Origin: Azadirachta indica | Taxonomy: Eukaryota; Streptophyta; Magnoliopsida; Sapindales; Meliaceae | DNA length: 64,000 nt | NCBI GenBank assembly: GCA_022749755.1 | Contig: CM040451.1 | Location: 3,796,871-3,860,870, forward strand | Direction of reading: 5' to 3' | Shown here: in pieces, positions 59,891 to 64,000 of the stretch | Layout of the letters: each line of letters starts with the position of its first letter | Numbering within the stretch: the first letter of the stretch is position 1 | Notes under the pieces: generated by a model | Seen by the model: only the letters and a program-made list of their open reading frames with translations | What the model was told of the DNA's origin: nothing | Database searches by the model: none | Program-made: the position numbers and the translations under genes

Positions 59891-60024
59891 TTTAGTGTGA
59901 AAAATACTGTTAAATATAAATAGAATTCACCGTATTAGAGTGTGAGTAAAATTTCTTTTTAGTGTGAAAAATACTGTTAAATATAAATAGAATTCACCGT
60001 ATTAGAGTGTGAGTAAAATTTCTT
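59891..60024. repeat. Perfect 67-bp tandem duplication
   Basis: Two copies, 59891-59957 and 59958-60024, appear identical base for base (TTTAGTGTGAAAAATACTG.. to ..GAGTAAAATTTCTT). Perfect identity in fast-drifting noncoding DNA implies a recent event. Confidence 0.95.
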
Positions 60025-60206
60025 TTAAACGAAAGGACGTAACATCACTCATATTGGATAAAGATATTCAAGTACAATTATATGTAAATTATTATAAATT
60101 ATTAATATAATATTAATAGTGTGTATATATAATTAAAAAAAAACTCTGAAACTAATATAAAGAGATAATTTTCGTTAAATTATATATATATATATATATC
60201 GAGATA

Positions 60207-60419
60207 GGGATAATAACTTTTTTTTAACATAAAATTTTATATCAATTTAAACCGTTAAACATAAACACATTTAACAGTTGAGATTTCATTTAATATATAT
60301 ATTAATTATAAATATATTAATTATATATTATTTACATAATTAAATGTAATCTTATCTTATGATTATATTTAATAATTTATTATTAATATAAAATTTTATA
60401 TAAAAAAAGTCGTTACCCC
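60207..60419. mobile_element. MITE-like element with ~35-bp terminal inverted repeats
   Basis: The left end reads GGGATAATAACTTTTTTTTA then ACATAAAATTTTATAT. The right end, reversed, reads GGGGTAACGACTTTTTTTA then TATAAAATTTTATATT. The ends match over about 35 bases with a few differences. The ~213-bp element codes for nothing. No target duplication is clear, so the superfamily is open. Confidence 0.65.
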
Positions 60420-60426
60420 TGCTTTA

Positions 60427-60460
60427 TTTATATATGTATATATATATATATATATACATA
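60427..60460. repeat. (TA)n microsatellite
   Basis: TA-rich run with one interruption, just outside the MITE-like element, followed by GAGAGAGA. Confidence 0.9.
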
Positions 60461-61654
60461 GAGAGAGAAATGAAAAATAGCAATATATATCATTGGAGTT
60501 ACATAGTGTTAAAAGACAAAAATGCTTTTGAGTGACAGTTTCTTAGGAGAGTATATAGTTGGTTCCAAGAAGGATTTGGCTGGACTCTACCCAATTTCTT
60601 TATTATTATTTTTTTAAAATTTTAAAATTTTAAAATTTTATTTATATATATATAATAATAAATGGTCAAAGTAATGATGAAGTTGTGATGTATTTGATTA
60701 GCAATTAATTAAAACTATTTTTTTTATTTTTTTTATTTTTTATTTAGATCTGAAATAAGATTAGATTAGTCTTGACTGGAATCACTGACTTCACTCACTG
60801 CACTGGGCAGCAGCCTATTCAAAGATTCTCTTCCATCACATTAGTAGCTGCCTAATCCTATGCTCTCTTCTTCAGCAAGCTTTTTCTTTTTCTTTTTCTT
60901 TTTAATTTAATTTTTGTTATTAATAAATAAAATAATAACATTTTCATCCCTGAACTTTACCAAAAACAACAAAATAAGATATAATTTACTTAAGTTTAAA
61001 AATTTCATCCCAACAAAGACCAACTACAACTAGAAATATAAATAGTATTATATCGTGTTAGATTCATCAAAAAATGTATGCCCATTGTTTGTTTTGTGTT
61101 GTATCAAATTTTTAAATAGTTGGTCTATTTGGTCTATGAGCACATTGAATTAATATCATGACTATGTTAAATTTAAATTTTATGTTCTTAACTTCTTTAA
61201 ATAAATTTTACTAAAATATCACTTTTTTATCTTTTTAAATAACTATTATCATGAACATTGATTACTTTTTACTTTTAAATTATTTCAAATTTTTTAATTA
61301 ATTATTCATGTTTCTATAATAGCTTGAATATTTAACCAATCCTTCATATTTTAAAATTTAAGTACAATAAAAATTTATTTGAATTTTTATGTCATATTAG
61401 TCCGGTTCATCTTTTTTCTTTTCCTTTTTTTTATCAGACTCTTATAATGGCGTGACTCATTTTAAACCTCTTCAAACAAAAAGTAATAACAAATTTTAAG
61501 GATTAATTTGTTAATATTACCAAATTATATCAAATTTTATTATTTCTGTAAAGTAAAAGGACAAAAATGTTATTATCCATGCAAACAAATTCATGTAAAG
61601 AATTCATATAAAGGTGGGAAAGGTGCCGAGACCTCTCTTTGCCCTCTCAAATTG

Positions 61655-61730
61655 CTGTATATTATATTATATTATATTATATTATATATATATTGTATTA
61701 TATTGTATTATATTTATTATATTATATTAT
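61655..61730. repeat. Second (ATATT)n pentanucleotide array
   Basis: ATATT units with GTATT variants, about 75 bases, very like the array at 55285-55360. It creates the tyrosine/isoleucine-rich ORF at 61508-61756, which I do not regard as a gene. Confidence 0.9.
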
Positions 61731-61894
61731 TTTGTTTTACTTTTGAATTTAAATAAAATAAAAATAAATAATTAAAAAAAAATCAAATTGGGTTATCGGT
61801 AATGTCAGTAGGAGTGTCAGTGTCCACTAGGTTTCAAATCTTTGATTTCGGTGGGTGCTTTCTTCCTTTCAGCTTTGCTCCCAAATTGACCCTT

Positions 61895-61934
61895 TTTTAT
61901 TTAATTAATTAATTAATTAATTAATTAATTAATA
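61895..61934. repeat. (TTAA)n microsatellite
   Basis: Run of TTAA/ATTA tetranucleotides of roughly 40 bases in intergenic DNA. Confidence 0.92.
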
Positions 61935-62547
61935 TGTAACAAACAACAAGAACAATAACAAGACACTTGTCTTCTACCCATCTAGGGTAGGCTTTGTGTC
62001 TCATTTTCAGAGAGAATAGTCGGTTACTTGTTGAAAATATTAGTGTTGACTACATATATCAACGCAAGTTACATGCAATTTTCTTTAATTTTATTTTAAT
62101 ATTTTAAATTTTAATTTAATTTCATGGTCTACTCTAGAATTTCAATTTTTTAAATATTTTAAATTTTATTTTTTAAAAAAATTTGATGTAATAATATATT
62201 TTAATATATTATAGTCCAGTTGATAATGATACAATATTTTTAAACTTGTACGAATATTTTTCAACAATTTTTTCATTAATATAAAAGAAGTATTATTTGA
62301 TTAGTTGATATTTATCTCCTTACATTAATCTTGAGGGTATGAGTTCAAATTTTATCATGTGCTTTTACGAATAAAAATTTCTCCATAAACTAGAATCGAG
62401 CACTCCTTTGTGGTGTAAATATTTGAACTAAATTCGGTCAAATTTATTTAATAATTGATTTGGATAATCCCCAAGTTTTATAATTAGACTTATTTATGAA
62501 TGGTTTTAATTTCATCCCTCTTTTATGAGAATCGATTTTTTGACTTA

Positions 62548-63263
62548 GGGAACATTTGTTTTTTTTTGTCTAAATTCTAAATATAATTGAAATTTAAATC
62601 TAACTGAAATTTAAATATGAATTATATATTTATTTTTTTATTTTAAAACATTTAAAAATAAATATTAAATTGTTTGTTTTGACAAAATAAAAAACCTGAA
62701 AATTTATATTTTAATATATATATCTTTTTAAATAATATATTTATATTTATAATAATTTTGATTATATTAACACAATAATAGATAAAAAATTAATAAAAAT
62801 TATATTAATATGTATATTATTTATTTATTTGATATATGATTTTTTAAAAAAAATAATTTCTAATCAATGATATAAAGATCAAGAAAAATTAAATAAGAAT
62901 AATAAGTTATATTGCAATATAACTGTAATGATGTAAATATATAAATTGATTATAATAGTAAAGTATAAAATAAGCAGGAATGAGAAAATATATAGAGGGA
63001 GATCCACGATAAAGAAAAAATATATTAAAAATAGTTAATTAAGATTTTAATTTTGTTAGTAAATAAATTAATAAGATAATGATATTTTTAGAAAATAAAA
63101 ATATTAAATTATTTAGACATTTATTTATTTAGATTTAAATTAAAATTTTTAATTTAATTATATTTAGATGTTTTTAATAAATATTTAGAAATAAGTTAAA
63201 AAATAAATGATTCTTAAATATCTAAATAATTATATTTAAATTTCAGCCAAAAAAAACAACCCC
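62548..63263. mobile_element. PIF/Harbinger-like MITE (Tourist type)
   Basis: The 716-bp element is flanked by TTA on both sides (62545-62547 and 63264-63266), the 3-bp target duplication typical of PIF/Harbinger. The left end GGGAACATTTGTTTTTTTTT and the reversed right end GGGGTTGTTTTTTTTGGCTG are diverged inverted repeats. The similarity continues inward through TAAATATAATT. The inside is AT-rich and has no transposase. Confidence 0.7.
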
Positions 63264-63266
63264 TTA

Positions 63267-64000
63267 AATTTCAATTAAATATTTGCATAAAATCTTGATT
63301 GACCCTTTTTCATATGAGTAAAATTTTGTACTAAATTTATTTACTGATAATTTCAATTAACCTTTCTCTTATAACAATAAATTTTTAGACTGAACTTCAA
63401 TTGGGTGTTTTCAGTAACTTTTTAATTAATTTTTTGATTAAAATGTTAGTAACAAAAAGAATTATTAAGTAAAATGAGATTTGATATTTTAATATTAGTT
63501 AATTCTAATTAATTATTTAATAATAACATCAAAAAATTTAAAAAAAGTTATAAATAAAACTTAAGGACACATTTTGAGTTTCACTTGAATTGATTTTTAA
63601 TTCAATAAATATTTGTGATTATTTTTGTAATTACATTAATTTTTTTAATTATCTTTAAAGATGAAAACAATCTAGTATATGTATTAAAAACAATCTAACA
63701 ACCTAACAAATTAATAATAAACTTGACATTAAAATATTAAAGTAGATTAAACAAATAGCAAAATTGACTTGTTTTGAAAAGGAACATTGAACTCTAATCT
63801 CATAATTAAAATATTCAATTTAGATTAAAAAATAGCCAAATATATTAATATAAAATAAATTAAGATATTTAATTTTCATAAATAAGAGTGAAATGGGCTT
63901 CCCTAGATATTGCTAACATAAAAGTTTGAAACTCATGTGAAGTCTTAATTAATTAATTAATTAATAATTATTTTTCTAAAGTGGTGTTAATTATTTTATT
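63267..64000. other. AT-rich intergenic sequence to window end
   Basis: Low-complexity AT-rich DNA with a TTAA run at 63945-63965. No gene or repeat family is recognised. Confidence 0.65.

Larger units (their letters stand above)
55860..60200. other. AT-rich intergenic block with GC-richer patches
   Basis: No supported gene. CACGTG G-boxes lie at 56557-56562 and 57998-58003. The second is in a GC-richer stretch (about 57760-58075) that also holds a cluster of GATCA/GATC units. TA microsatellites lie at about 58650-58676 and 59251-59268. A perfect 67-bp tandem duplication lies at 59891-60024. The G-boxes are upstream of the small - strand gene, but a regulatory role is only possible. Confidence 0.6.

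Noticed and set aside
61508..61756. 82-codon ORF ending in Tyr/Ile repeats
   Set aside because: About a third of it is the ATATT microsatellite, and the rest has no recognisable family.

Overview
The window is nuclear DNA from a flowering plant, almost certainly a eudicot. Its genes have many GT-AG introns, the intergenic DNA is very AT-rich, and the three main genes belong to plant families. I cannot name the species. Splice sites below were read by eye and chosen because they keep the reading frame and restore family motifs; no transcript data were used.

Layout. (1) 1-2910, + strand: the 3' part of a HAK/KUP/KT potassium transporter (577 residues visible; the N-terminus lies outside the window). 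(2) 3754-12608, - strand, convergent with the transporter: a complete eight-exon gene for a PB1-domain Raf-like protein kinase of 1323 aa. Its 5' leader runs to about 13480 and carries an intron and a 21-codon upstream ORF. (3) About 13.5-36.2 kb: an AT-rich block without a convincing gene. Its core is a broken LINE (two + strand pieces, 22690-23540 and 30100-33690). Between the pieces lies a decayed Ty3/gypsy (Athila-like) retrotransposon on the - strand, with one LTR (29018-30088) and a recognisable but eroded tRNA-Asp primer-binding site. An array of four ~80-bp repeats (35635-35983) lies just before the next gene. (4) 38168-52898, + strand: a complete gene for a CHD-type chromatin remodeller of the CHR4/PICKLE-RELATED 1 kind, about 2353 aa (PHD finger, two chromodomains, SNF2/helicase, SANT-like). 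(5) 55366-55776, - strand: a small, intron-less, plant-specific gene of unknown function with a good TATA box. (6) 55.9-64 kb: AT-rich intergenic DNA with microsatellites, two MITE-like elements (60207-60419; 62548-63263 with TTA target duplication), a perfect 67-bp tandem duplication and a few GC-richer patches with G-boxes.

The genes are not an operon or pathway: they are independent plant genes for K+ transport, stress/hormone-type kinase signalling and chromatin remodelling. I found no rRNA, tRNA or CRISPR and no clearly new biological system. The most informative points are the transposon nest, the transition-decayed primer-binding site, the repeat array near the remodeller promoter, and upstream ORFs in the leaders of the kinase and remodeller genes.
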